Below are positions 1 through 8,946 of a stretch of 64,000 nt of DNA, one piece after another. A program made the translations under genes and the position numbers. Within the stretch, counting starts at the first letter, position 1. Every line of letters starts with the position of its first letter. The DNA comes from Janthinobacterium sp. (GTDB lineage: Bacteria; Pseudomonadota; Gammaproteobacteria; Burkholderiales; Burkholderiaceae_D). A model generated the notes under the pieces. The model saw only the letters and a list, made by a program, of their open reading frames with translations. It searched no databases and was not told the origin of the DNA. The stretch spans positions 24,509-88,508 of the forward strand of contig PKWL01000013.1 of NCBI GenBank assembly GCA_003133225.1. The letters run 5' to 3'.

Positions 1-461
1 TTATCCGTATGGCCAGCGAAGACATCGGCCTGGCCGACCCGCGCGCCTTGCGCCTGGCGCTCGATGCCACCGAAGTCTACGAGCGGCTCGGTTCGCCGGA
101 AGGGGAACTGGCATTAGCTGAGGCGGTAGTCTACCTGGCCTGCGCGGCCAAGTCGAACGCGCTCTACAACGCCTACAACGCGGTGCGCGCTTTCGTTGCC
201 AAAGATAAATCGCGCCCTGTGCCAGAGCACCTGCGCAACGCGCCAACCAAGCTAATGAAAGAGCTTGGCTACGGCAGGCTGTACCGCTACGCGCATGACG
301 AGCCCAATGCCTACGCCGCCGGCGAGACCTATCTGCCCGATGGCATGGCGGCGCCACGCTGGTACTACCCGACGGAGCGGGGCTTGGAAGGCAAGATTGG
401 CGATAAACTGGCCTATCTGCATGGGCTCGACCAAGGCGCGCGCGATAACGGCAAGAAGTAG
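1..461 (+). CDS. rarA: Replication-associated recombination protein A, C-terminal part (5' end outside window)
   Basis: The reading frame is open from the first complete codon (position 3) and enters the window already coding, so only about the last 152 residues of a protein usually near 440 residues are present. RarA (MgsA) is a AAA+ ATPase of the clamp-loader/RuvB type that acts at stalled replication forks. The visible part begins with the conserved stretch IRMASEDIGLADPRAL and continues through the helical C-terminal domain typical of the family, including YHGLD-like and LGYGRLYRYAHDE segments (here AYLHGLDQG). The ATPase domain lies upstream. The nearby serS downstream is a common arrangement in Burkholderiales. 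The internal ATG at 9 is not the true start. Confidence 0.9.
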   Translation, partial: IRMASEDIGLADPRALRLALDATEVYERLGSPEGELALAEAVVYLACAAKSNALYNAYNAVRAFVAKDKSRPVPEHLRNAPTKLMKELGYGRLYRYAHDEPNAYAAGETYLPDGMAAPRWYYPTERGLEGKIGDKLAYLHGLDQGARDNGKK

Positions 462-660
462 GGCGATGCCGTTCACCCTGGATTGACCCGTTCGCTTTGC
501 ATGAGGGCTGCGCAAGGCAGGCCACGCAGCCCGTCCCGACACCAGGAAACCGTGGGCGTCGGGCTCGCCTTTGCTGTGCGCCGGCGCCGCCGATGATCCG
601 CACTGCGCAAAACCCGCAAAGAAAGAGGCGCCACTTGGTACAATTGCGATTTCGATATAG

Positions 661-1974
<1,314 letters not shown>

Positions 1975-1977
1975 GCG

Positions 1978-2011
1978 CCAACGGTTGGGGCGGGCCGTTG
2001 GGGGAATTTTT
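1978..2011 (+). terminator. Probable terminator of serS
   Basis: A 7-bp perfect stem (CCAACGG at 1978-1984 with CCGTTGG at 1995-2001) encloses a 10-nt G-rich loop. After GGGAA it is followed by five T residues. It lies directly behind the serS stop codon. The gap between stem and T-run makes it less than ideal. Confidence 0.5.
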
Positions 2012-2101
2012 GCTGAAATCTTCTATTTTTTTCTCCGTTTTTTTTACAGCCTGCTATAATCTCGTTCTCGCGCAGAAAGCACAAGAAGCGAGGCAGTATC
2101 A

Positions 2102-2192
2102 GGAAAGGTGGCAGAGTGGTCGAATGCGCTGGACTCGAAATCCAGTGTACATCTTTGGTGTACCGTGAGTTCGAATCTCACCCTTTCCGCCA
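2102..2192 (+). tRNA. tRNA-Ser (anticodon CGA)
   Basis: The 91-nt cloverleaf includes an encoded CCA. The acceptor stem GGAAAGG pairs with CCTTTCC, with discriminator G and CCA at 2190-2192. The anticodon stem-loop is CTGGA-CTCGAAA-TCCAG, giving anticodon CGA, which reads UCG. A long variable arm built on GTACATC/GGTGTAC is typical of tRNA-Ser. The T-arm is GTGAG-TTCGAAT-CTCAC. Confidence 0.97.
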
Positions 2193-2218
2193 TGAATTCA
2201 AGAAGTTGGCAGCAAACG

Positions 2219-2244
2219 AAAAGCTCCTTAATGGGAGCTTTTTT
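2219..2244 (+). terminator. Rho-independent terminator of tRNA-Ser
   Basis: A 7-bp stem AAGCTCC/GGAGCTT (2221-2227 with 2234-2240) with a 6-nt loop is flanked by A residues upstream and a T-run through 2244. It sits 27 nt behind the tRNA 3' end and has the form of a standard intrinsic terminator. Confidence 0.85.
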
Positions 2245-2968
2245 GTTGGGGGTCGGGCAGAAATCTGCCATCCGTCAGCGGCTGTTGCGAGGTCAGCCAA
2301 GGTCTTTTGCGCCTCCAGGCCCAGGCGCAAAACTCTGGGAAATCAGCTTTATTTTCAAGACCAAATTGCCCGGTTTCGTACGCCCTTGCCGTTCAGCCAG
2401 AACGATTAGCCGCGAATTCAAGCGCACCGGCGGCGCCGGCGTCTACGATGCCAACTTGGCACATCTAGAGTGCCCGCCGCATAGCGCCGCGGCCCATCCC
2501 CAAGCTGCATGCGGACCGTGTCTTGTGTCAGGTCGTCCGGCATCAGCTCGGCTCTGGTCGCCGCAGCAAATTGCGTGCAAAACTCAAGGCCTTGCGGCCC
2601 AATAATTCTGAAAAATCTGGGCCTCGCGAAACCATCTGCAACGCCGTCTATGTGCATCCAAGCGGCGAGTTCAAACGCGAGCTGAGCGCCGGCCTGCGAC
2701 ACCAAAACCACGTACGCAAACGGCGCAGCCGTGGCACTGATCGTCGCGGCCAGACCTATGACCAGGGCCGCGAGACGCCCCCGGGATCATGAATTGCCAC
2801 TCGTCGTCTATACTCAGCAGCACATAGCGCGACTGCAACACCCAGTCGATATCGTTCATTAACCCAGTATTGCGCTTGCTACTTGAAACCGCCATCCTAA
2901 CCTCTGCGTCCGGGCCGGCACATGGCGCACCGCTGGCAACGCTTCAAGAAAATTAATCGGCCCACCCA
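2245..2968. other. Gene-poor interval without a convincing gene
   Basis: About 720 bp between the tRNA terminator and the next supported ORF. Open frames exist on both strands but none has a ribosome binding site, family resemblance or consistent codon use. One stretch on the minus strand (2857-2895) would read AVSSSKRNTGLM, and a diverged copy of it recurs at 3935-3971. The interval may therefore contain decayed gene remnants. Confidence 0.5.
2857..2893. repeat. Diverged 37-nt direct repeat, copy 1
   Basis: This segment matches 3935-3971 at 32 of 37 positions by hand alignment; both copies begin CATTAACCC and end with CCGCC. Read on the minus strand the copies give AVSSSKRNTGLM and AVSSTKRNPGLM, so they may be remnants of the same coding end. 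The two copies bracket the AT-richer ORF at 2969-3709. Confidence 0.6.
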
Positions 2969-3709
2969 ATGAAATCTATTATATTTGGCACCAGTTTTAT
3001 CAAAGATATTCACTCGTGGGAAAATCGATATCAACGCTGGTTCGACTATTACCAGGACATACCAATCAATGCGGTTAAAAAAATACTGATTGATGACGGA
3101 TCACCATTTTTGCCACCGGCCAGAATCATAAATACCATTCCTCATGATGAGCCCTTATCATTGAATAACGACGAAAACCTCATCATCAGGTTCGATGACA
3201 ACTTGGGGCGGCAAAGTGTGTCGGTTTATCCCGGATGGTGGCGTAGCTTCCTCCACTCTATCGAAATTGCCAAGGCGTTGGGTGTGGATAAAATTATTCA
3301 CATAGAATCTGACGCCTATATCTTGAGCCAGCGCCTGGTAGATTTTATTAATGAGACGGAATCAGGATGGCATGTCCTGTGGGCAGAACGCTATAAGTTC
3401 CCGGAAACGGCGATTCAGATTATTTGCCGCGATCAATTTGATATATTTGAAAAATTCAAAGATAATCATCTTGAATTAGACTTCCCAGATGTTGCTGAAA
3501 GGTTGTTGCCTTTTAGTTCCATTCGCCGAGAATTTAAAGGCGATCGATACAGCGAATTCGATAGAAATAGGGGAATATTCCGCTCTCGAAAATTTAATCG
3601 CATTCCCATTTTTCAGTGGGATTTTTTCTTGGAGCAGGTTCCAGGCGACGCCGATTTTGTCACTCAAGGCGTCAGCCGCCAAAGTTTTGAATTTCGCCGC
3701 CACGGATAG
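2969..3709 (+). CDS. Hypothetical protein, glycosyltransferase-like features
   Basis: A 246-residue protein I do not recognise by name. Features resembling a GT-A-type nucleotide-sugar transferase are an early IDDGSPF, then LIIRFDDNLGR, then SIEIAKALGVDKIIHIESDAYI, where ESDAY could take the place of a DxD metal motif at about residue 113. No signal peptide or membrane segment is seen. Base composition is visibly AT-richer than the neighbours, and codons such as ATA, AAA and TTA are frequent, which suggests horizontal acquisition. There is no clear ribosome binding site before the ATG. It stands alone between gene-poor flanks that carry a diverged repeat. The glycosyltransferase assignment is an inference from motif-like residues only. 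Confidence 0.6.
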   Translation: MKSIIFGTSFIKDIHSWENRYQRWFDYYQDIPINAVKKILIDDGSPFLPPARIINTIPHDEPLSLNNDENLIIRFDDNLGRQSVSVYPGWWRSFLHSIEIAKALGVDKIIHIESDAYILSQRLVDFINETESGWHVLWAERYKFPETAIQIICRDQFDIFEKFKDNHLELDFPDVAERLLPFSSIRREFKGDRYSEFDRNRGIFRSRKFNRIPIFQWDFFLEQVPGDADFVTQGVSRQSFEFRRHG

Positions 3710-3934
3710 CTTTGGTACCTGGTGTTGCAGCCGGCCTGGCCAGCTACCGCCGCATCGCGCTTGGGGAGCCGGCCAGCGATCGATGTCGCCGACGCGGGTG
3801 TTCGTTTAGTCGCCAGCGTTGCGACTGGTGGCCGCACGAGGCCGACTCCTTAGCGTTTTGCGTAGGTAGCGTTTCGAGGACCCGGGCCATGCTGATCCCT
3901 GCTCGATATGGTGGCCGCGAAATAAATTTTCCTG

Positions 3935-3971
3935 CATTAACCCGGGGTTGCGCTTGGTACTTGATACCGCC
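3935..3971. repeat. Diverged 37-nt direct repeat, copy 2
   Basis: Second copy of the repeat at 2857-2893, with 32 of 37 positions identical. Its 3' edge lies 5 bp from the stop codon of the outer-membrane gene on the minus strand. The sequence between 3710 and 3976 otherwise holds no supported gene. Confidence 0.6.
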
Positions 3972-3976
3972 GGGGA

Positions 3977-4594
3977 TTAAAATTTGTAGCCTAAGTCAAT
4001 CGTCCATACAGTATTGTGATTCGAAAAATTTGAATTGCCGATTTGGTAGCTGTCCACATCCGCTCGCAGAAAAACAGCATTGGGAAAAGTATATTGCGCG
4101 CCAATACCGTAAGTGACGTCGCTTTTATAACTATTGAGAGAAGCGGAGATGTTGGCCCCCGTCGGGGTGGCTTTTTCTTCCATATCGGCGACGCCTAACC
4201 TGGCCAGCAAACTGAATTCATTAGCAATAGGCAATATGCCGACCGCAACCAAATTCCAGCCTTTAATGCTGACCGACGTACTAGCTCCTCCCACCAGGCT
4301 CCCTCCGCTGGCGGCGTAGTTCTCAGTCTTTGAGCCTAAGTAACCGCCTTCGACCGCCCAATTTCTATTGACTAGGTAACCAACTTCCAACCTGCCGACG
4401 CTGGGATTGCTCATGCTGGATGAAAATCCACTTGCTCCCGCCCCGAGCAGCGCGTCGTCCACCGTTGAGCGAGCATTGCTGCCGCTCGCTTGTCCAGCCC
4501 CAACCAGTCCATACCAGCCATCCTCACTCGCAGATGCGGCGGCTGCGCCAACCAAACTAGCAATTGCCATTACCGCCAAAGTAATTTTCTTCAT
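3977..4594 (-). CDS. Small outer-membrane beta-barrel (OmpA-like/opacity family) protein
   Basis: A 205-residue protein with an N-terminal signal peptide (MKKITLAVMAIASLVGAAAA, likely cleaved after SAS at about residue 23). Alternating, glycine- and aromatic-rich segments follow, such as DGWYGLVGAGQ, GRLEVGYLVNRNWAVEGGY and FSLLARLGVADM. The protein ends in the outer-membrane C-terminal signature TIDLGYKF with a terminal Phe. This pattern fits an eight-stranded barrel of the OmpA transmembrane/opacity type inserted by the Bam machinery. A good Shine-Dalgarno (AGGAG) precedes the ATG. It is a single gene, divergent from frdABCD across a 950-bp gap that holds an FNR-like box. Its function (adhesion, porin or stress barrel) cannot be told from sequence. 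Confidence 0.85.
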   Translation of the reverse strand: MKKITLAVMAIASLVGAAAASASEDGWYGLVGAGQASGSNARSTVDDALLGAGASGFSSSMSNPSVGRLEVGYLVNRNWAVEGGYLGSKTENYAASGGSLVGGASTSVSIKGWNLVAVGILPIANEFSLLARLGVADMEEKATPTGANISASLNSYKSDVTYGIGAQYTFPNAVFLRADVDSYQIGNSNFSNHNTVWTIDLGYKF

Positions 4595-5544
4595 GATCCG
4601 ACGCTCCTGACTTGAAATTTAAAGTTGTTGCACCTGGCAAGCACTAGTTGACACCTATAGGCACACTGTTACCCAAGCTCATGCAATGCAACGTTGTATT
4701 GGTAACGACCAGGCATCTCGAACAAGTTGCTCTCCGTGTCGACGTTACAGAGCCATCCATAACGCAACTGTTAATCGACTCGTTCATTATTGCCACCCGT
4801 TTCGAATTCGAATGACATGCCATTGAAGTTCAAACTCAGGTTTAGCTAATGCGCGGCAAGACGATTTGACGATCATCAAAGCACCACCTAGTCCCTCAGA
4901 TTTCAGTCCTCCCAGGGGAATTTTGTCGTGAATTTGTTACTCGCTTGTGACATTTTTGCACGTTGCGCAAGCAATTCTTACAATAGCGATTTTTTGCAAA
5001 TCCTGTGCGCTGATTGCCATCGACTTAATTACCGCCACCGCTAGCGTCGTAGCTAAAGGGGCAGGGCAGCCCGCGTTCGCTTAAATCGGGTGGCGCCATG
5101 CTTGAATATGGGTGCTGCCCACGGGTGGTGTCCTCGTTTTGTTGTGCCTCAGCCCGCCCCTAGTCTGCCACAACGTGTCGGCCGAACTATTTGGCCTGGA
5201 ACTTGTTGCTCCACGATTACCTAAATACCGGTAGAGAGAATACCCGGATTGCGGTATTTCCAGCAGATAAGTCTTCACGCACAATTAAGCCGACAACGAG
5301 GACGTGATAGAGACGGAGGACGAAGAGCCCTAGAGAAGCCCGCAGGGTACGCGCATGCGGCAGAGTTCGTCGATTGATCAAGGGGCAAGTCGATGGCGAG
5401 GCAATGGTTCGGTGCGCCGACTGCCGCCTTTGCCCTCGCAAACTAGGGCTAGAACGTGGGGTGTCCAGCATGGAGCGGGCACCGTGATCGTGACCAGATT
5501 GCTTGCCCTCAAGGCGAGTTACTGCGGTGAAGGAAATGGGAAAA
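4595..5544. other. Long divergent intergenic region between porin-like gene and frdABCD
   Basis: About 950 bp with no convincing gene; the open frames on both strands lack ribosome binding sites and family resemblance. It contains an FNR-like palindrome at 4866-4879. An 8-bp inverted repeat AAATACCG/CGGTATTT lies at 5223-5230 and 5252-5259. The promoters of both flanking genes must lie here. Confidence 0.6.
4866..4879. promoter_or_regulatory. FNR/CRP-family-like operator
   Basis: The 14-mer TTGACGATCATCAA differs from the FNR consensus TTGAT-N4-ATCAA at one position (the T of the first half-site). It lies about 270 bp from the porin-like start and about 665 bp from frdA, so it could serve either, but the distance to frdA is large. 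Promoter elements around it are not clear. Confidence 0.4.
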
Positions 5545-7302
5545 ATGGAAATAATCAATACTGATGTCGCGATCATTGGCGCCGGAGGTGCCGGGTTACG
5601 CGCAGCCATCGCACTAGCCGAAGGCAACCCGAAACTGCGCATTGCCTTGATTTCTAAGGTGTACCCCATGCGCAGCCACACCTGCGCAGCAGAAGGCGGC
5701 GCGGCCGGGGTTATCAAGCCGGACGACAGCTTCGATATGCACTTCGACGATACGGTGGGCGGGGGCGACTGGCTGTCCGATCAAGACTGCGTGGAGTACT
5801 TCGTCAAGGAGGCGCCCAAGGAATTGACGCAACTAGAGCATTGGGGTTGTCCTTGGAACCGTGAAGCCGATGGCTCGGTGGCGGTGCGGCCTTTTGGCGG
5901 CATGAAAAAGCAGCGCACCTGGTTTGCGGCCGACAAGTCGGGCTTTCATATATTGCACACGCTGTTTCAGACGACGCTTCAATATCCGTCCATTATCCGC
6001 TTTGACGAATACTACGCGTTAGACCTCTTGGTGGACGATGGCCGCTGCCAGGGCCTCACCGCCATGGAAATGCGCAGCGGTATGATCAAGCAGTTCCATG
6101 CCAAGGCGGTGATCATTGCCGGCGGCGGGGCGGGGCGTATGTTCCCGTTTAATACCAACGGTGCCATCAAAACTGGCGACGGCATGGCCATGGCCTACCG
6201 TGCGGGCGTGCCGCTCAAAGACATGGAATTTGTGCAGTACCATCCGACCGGGCTACCCAATACGGGCAGCCTCCTGACGGAGGCCTGCCGCGGCGAAGGG
6301 GGCGTGCTCCTCAACAAGAATGGACGCCGTTACTTGCAGGACTATGGTATGGGTCCGGAAACTCCGCTTGGCAAGCCGCAACTCAAGACCATGGAATTGG
6401 GGCCGCGCGACCGCGTCAGCCAGGCATACTGGCACGAACTGCAAAAGGGCAACACGGTCACCACCCAGTGGGGGGAGTGCGTGATGCTAGACATGCGCCA
6501 TCTGGGCGAAAAGACCATCATGGAGCGCTTGCCTTTGGTGCGCGAGTTGGCCATTGCCTACTTGGGCGTGGACATAGTCAAGGAGCCAGTACCGATCCGT
6601 CCGGTGGTGCATTATATGATGGGCGGTATTTCTACCAATAGCCAAGCGGCCACCACGTTGCCTGGGCTGTTCGCTGCAGGCGAATGTGCCTGTGTCAGCC
6701 TCAACGGCGCCAACCGCCTTGGCTCTAACTCGCTGGTCGAATTACTGGTGTTTGGCAGGAGCGCCGCCCTGTCGGCCATGGAGTATGTGCGGGATCTGCC
6801 TTGCCCCAACACGGCCGCACTTGAGATTCGCGCGCAAAAATCCCAAGCCCGCATCCGTCAGCTCTTTACGCGCGTGGACGGCAACGAGTCCATGTCCGGC
6901 TTGCGTAAAGAGATGACCGACACCATGGAGAAAAACGTTGGCATCTACCGCACCGAGGCCGGCTTGCAAGAAGCGGTGGATAAGATCGATCAGTTGCGTC
7001 AGCGTTACCAAAAAGTGGTGCTCAACGACAAGAGCAATGTGTTCAATACGGATCTGTTCCAGGTGCTAGAGCTGGGCTGCATGCTCGATTGCGCCTCGGC
7101 GCTGACCGTGGGCGCACTGGCCCGCAAGGAATCGCGCGGCGCCCATCAGCGCCTAGACTACGCAGAGCGCGACGACGAAACCTATCTGCGCCACAGCATG
7201 GCACATTACCAGGGGCTGGAAATGCCACGTTTAGATTACCTTGACGTGGTGATTACCAAGTCGCCGCCTGGCGTGCGTGACTATTCGGGAGCACACAAAT
7301 GA
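5545..7302 (+). CDS. frdA: Fumarate reductase flavoprotein subunit
   Basis: Catalytic subunit (585 residues from this start) of membrane-bound quinol:fumarate reductase, reducing fumarate to succinate at a covalently bound FAD on the cytoplasmic face. The Rossmann motif GAGGAG is at residues 12-17. The flavin-linking His is in RSHTCAAEGG at about residue 45, as in E. coli FrdA (His44). The active-site stretches FVQYHPTGLP, TEACRGEGG and HYMMGGI are present. The sequence follows E. coli FrdA far more closely than SdhA, for example WFAADK.GFH.LHTLFQT and YLQDYGMGPETPLG. I prefer the ATG at 5545 because GAAGGA lies about 11 nt upstream; ATGs at 5503 and 5536 are in frame but poorly spaced. It overlaps frdB by 4 nt (ATGA). 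Confidence 0.95.
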   Translation: MEIINTDVAIIGAGGAGLRAAIALAEGNPKLRIALISKVYPMRSHTCAAEGGAAGVIKPDDSFDMHFDDTVGGGDWLSDQDCVEYFVKEAPKELTQLEHWGCPWNREADGSVAVRPFGGMKKQRTWFAADKSGFHILHTLFQTTLQYPSIIRFDEYYALDLLVDDGRCQGLTAMEMRSGMIKQFHAKAVIIAGGGAGRMFPFNTNGAIKTGDGMAMAYRAGVPLKDMEFVQYHPTGLPNTGSLLTEACRGEGGVLLNKNGRRYLQDYGMGPETPLGKPQLKTMELGPRDRVSQAYWHELQKGNTVTTQWGECVMLDMRHLGEKTIMERLPLVRELAIAYLGVDIVKEPVPIRPVVHYMMGGISTNSQAATTLPGLFAAGECACVSLNGANRLGSNSLVELLVFGRSAALSAMEYVRDLPCPNTAALEIRAQKSQARIRQLFTRVDGNESMSGLRKEMTDTMEKNVGIYRTEAGLQEAVDKIDQLRQRYQKVVLNDKSNVFNTDLFQVLELGCMLDCASALTVGALARKESRGAHQRLDYAERDDETYLRHSMAHYQGLEMPRLDYLDVVITKSPPGVRDYSGAHK

Positions 7303-8042
7303 AACAACGCTTGGTTCAATTGGAGGTGCTGCGCTACGACCCGGAGAGCAACGTCGAACCGTATTTTCAACGCTATGAAGTCCTGTGCAAGGAAGAGTGG
7401 GTGGTGCTCGATGCGCTCAACGCGGTCAAGGAAAGCATCGATCCCACGTTGACCTACCGCTGGTCTTGCCACATGGCGGTATGCGGCAGTTGCGGCATGA
7501 TGGTCAACGGCGAGCCCAAGCTGTCCTGCCACTCGTTTTTGCGCGATTACGAAGGCGTCATTCGGGTCGAGCCGCTGGCCAATTTTCCCATCGAGCGCGA
7601 CCTGGCCACCGTGTCGGACGACTTTATCGATAAGCTAAAGCGGGTCAAGCCCTATCTTATCCCCAAAGAAAAGAAGAGCATCGAGCAAGGGGAATATAAG
7701 CAAACTCCAGCACAGCTGATGAAATATCGGCAGTTTTCCATGTGTATCAACTGCATGTTATGTTACGCTGCCTGCCCCGAATACGCCTTGCAACCGAAAT
7801 TTCTCGGGCCCGCGGCCATCACGCTAGCGCACCGTTACAACCAGGATTCGCGTGATGGCGGCCGCGCCGAGCGTCAGGAAGTCATTGCCACGGATGAAGG
7901 GGTGTGGGAGTGCTCCTTTGTCGGCGCCTGCTCCGAGGTGTGCCCCAAGGCCGTGGATCCATCGGGTGCGTTGCAACAGGTCAAAGTCGCCAGCACTCTG
8001 GACTGGTTCAAGGAACATTTGCTACCGGGAGCATCAAAATGA
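7299..8042 (+). CDS. frdB: Fumarate reductase iron-sulfur subunit
   Basis: A 247-residue electron-transfer subunit. The [2Fe-2S] ligands are in CHMAVCGSCG (Cys57, 62, 65) plus Cys77. Two further clusters are served by CINCMLCYAACP (Cys149, 152, 155, 159) and CSFVGACSEVCPKAVDP (Cys205, 211, 215), giving [4Fe-4S] and [3Fe-4S] centres. It passes electrons from membrane quinol to FrdA. Start and stop codons overlap neighbours on both sides (ATGA junctions), so the operon is translationally coupled. Length matches E. coli FrdB (244). Confidence 0.96.
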   Translation: MKQRLVQLEVLRYDPESNVEPYFQRYEVLCKEEWVVLDALNAVKESIDPTLTYRWSCHMAVCGSCGMMVNGEPKLSCHSFLRDYEGVIRVEPLANFPIERDLATVSDDFIDKLKRVKPYLIPKEKKSIEQGEYKQTPAQLMKYRQFSMCINCMLCYAACPEYALQPKFLGPAAITLAHRYNQDSRDGGRAERQEVIATDEGVWECSFVGACSEVCPKAVDPSGALQQVKVASTLDWFKEHLLPGASK

Positions 8043-8431
8043 GCCGAAACCCCTACGTTCGGAAAGTTTCCAAGACCGGCTGGTACCTCACGCAGCCGCG
8101 CTACCTGCGCTACATGTCGCGCGAAGTGACTTGCATTTTTATTGGCGCTTTCGCGTTGCTCATGCTGTGCGCGCTACAACATTTGTCCGAAGGGCCCGCT
8201 GTCTACGCCTCGTTCATGGCGGCCCTTGCGGGGCCGTGGAGCGCTCTGGGGCTGTTGGTCATATTGATTTTTGCCATCCACAACGCGACCAGCTGGTTTA
8301 ACGTCACACCCAAGGCCTTGCCGGTGCAAATAGGCGAAGAATTCTTGCCCGGCAAGTACATCATTGGCGTGCACTACGTCGCATGGGCCGTCGTGTCGCT
8401 GCTATTGCTGTTTTTTGCAGGAGTACTGTAA
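8039..8431 (+). CDS. frdC: Fumarate reductase membrane anchor subunit C
   Basis: A 130-residue integral membrane protein, nearly the length of E. coli FrdC (131). Three hydrophobic helices can be placed at about residues 28-48, 63-85 and 105-127. It opens with the family-like MSRNPYVRKVSKTGWYL and TQPRYLRYMSREVT. With FrdD it binds quinol and anchors FrdAB to the cytoplasmic membrane. The four-subunit, haem-free (FrdC plus FrdD) architecture places this enzyme with the E. coli-type QFR rather than the di-haem single-anchor type. The ATG at 8039 overlaps the frdB stop. Confidence 0.92.
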   Translation: MSRNPYVRKVSKTGWYLTQPRYLRYMSREVTCIFIGAFALLMLCALQHLSEGPAVYASFMAALAGPWSALGLLVILIFAIHNATSWFNVTPKALPVQIGEEFLPGKYIIGVHYVAWAVVSLLLLFFAGVL

Positions 8432-8433
8432 CC

Positions 8434-8775
8434 ATGGCCAAGTCCAATAAGCCGATTTTCTGGAGTTTGTTCGCCGCAGGCGGCACCTTGGCCGCCCTGT
8501 TTGCACCGGTGCTGGTGTCGCTGTTTCTGCTGGTGGCGATCGGCCATGCGCCGGACCTGTTGAGCTACACGAATCTGCATGCGCTTGCCGCAAACTGGAT
8601 TGGCAAAGCGTTCTTATTTGGTGTGATCACCTTGTTCCTATGGCATGCCGCTCACCGTTTGCGCGTGACGCTGCATGATTTCGGGATGCGCCAAGACCGG
8701 AGCATCGCCGTCGTCGTGTATTTCGTGGCGGCGGCGGGCATGGCGTTGTCGGTTTTGTACCTGTGGCGGATATGA
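8434..8775 (+). CDS. frdD: Fumarate reductase membrane anchor subunit D
   Basis: A 113-residue membrane protein with three hydrophobic segments (about residues 10-35, 55-75 and 90-110), completing the quinol-binding anchor. The start at 8434 (MAKSNKPIFWSLFAAGG) lies 2 nt after the frdC stop and has GCAGGAG upstream. A longer in-frame ATG at 8383 would overlap frdC and has no support. Length is close to E. coli FrdD (119). FrdC and FrdD are recognised partly by position, as these anchors are poorly conserved. Confidence 0.9.
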   Translation: MAKSNKPIFWSLFAAGGTLAALFAPVLVSLFLLVAIGHAPDLLSYTNLHALAANWIGKAFLFGVITLFLWHAAHRLRVTLHDFGMRQDRSIAVVVYFVAAAGMALSVLYLWRI

Positions 8776-8833
8776 CTGGTTCATAAAGCGTGCCTAAATG
8801 CTCACTTTGGGAAAAGGACTGTAAAATGCAAGC

Positions 8834-8851
8834 CCGGCCGCAGGCGGCCGG
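8834..8851. repeat. GC-rich hairpin between frdD and rquA
   Basis: A perfect 8-bp inverted repeat CCGGCCGC/GCGGCCGG separated by 2 nt, with no T-run after it. It lies in the 170-bp gap between frdD and the rquA-like gene. It could slow polymerase or stabilise the frd mRNA end; nothing shows that it terminates. Confidence 0.45.
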
Positions 8852-8946
8852 CAGTCGAACGGCCCGGTCCACATTAAAAAAACGTCAATCCGCGGAAATC
8901 GCAGGGCGGATTTAACTTTATACTAACTTGAGCATCAGACGACACT

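Noticed and set aside
2108..2605. Plus-strand ORF starting MAEWSNALDSKSS
   Set aside because: Its N-terminus is simply the translated tRNA-Ser gene, a well-known false ORF; the remainder has no ribosome binding site or family resemblance.
5375..5390. TTGATCAA-containing sequence close to frdA as a second FNR box
   Set aside because: Only one half-site fits the TTGAT-N4-ATCAA spacing; the second half does not match.
5217..5717. Minus-strand ORF overlapping the frdA start
   Set aside because: Half of it is antisense to frdA and the rest lacks coding character.
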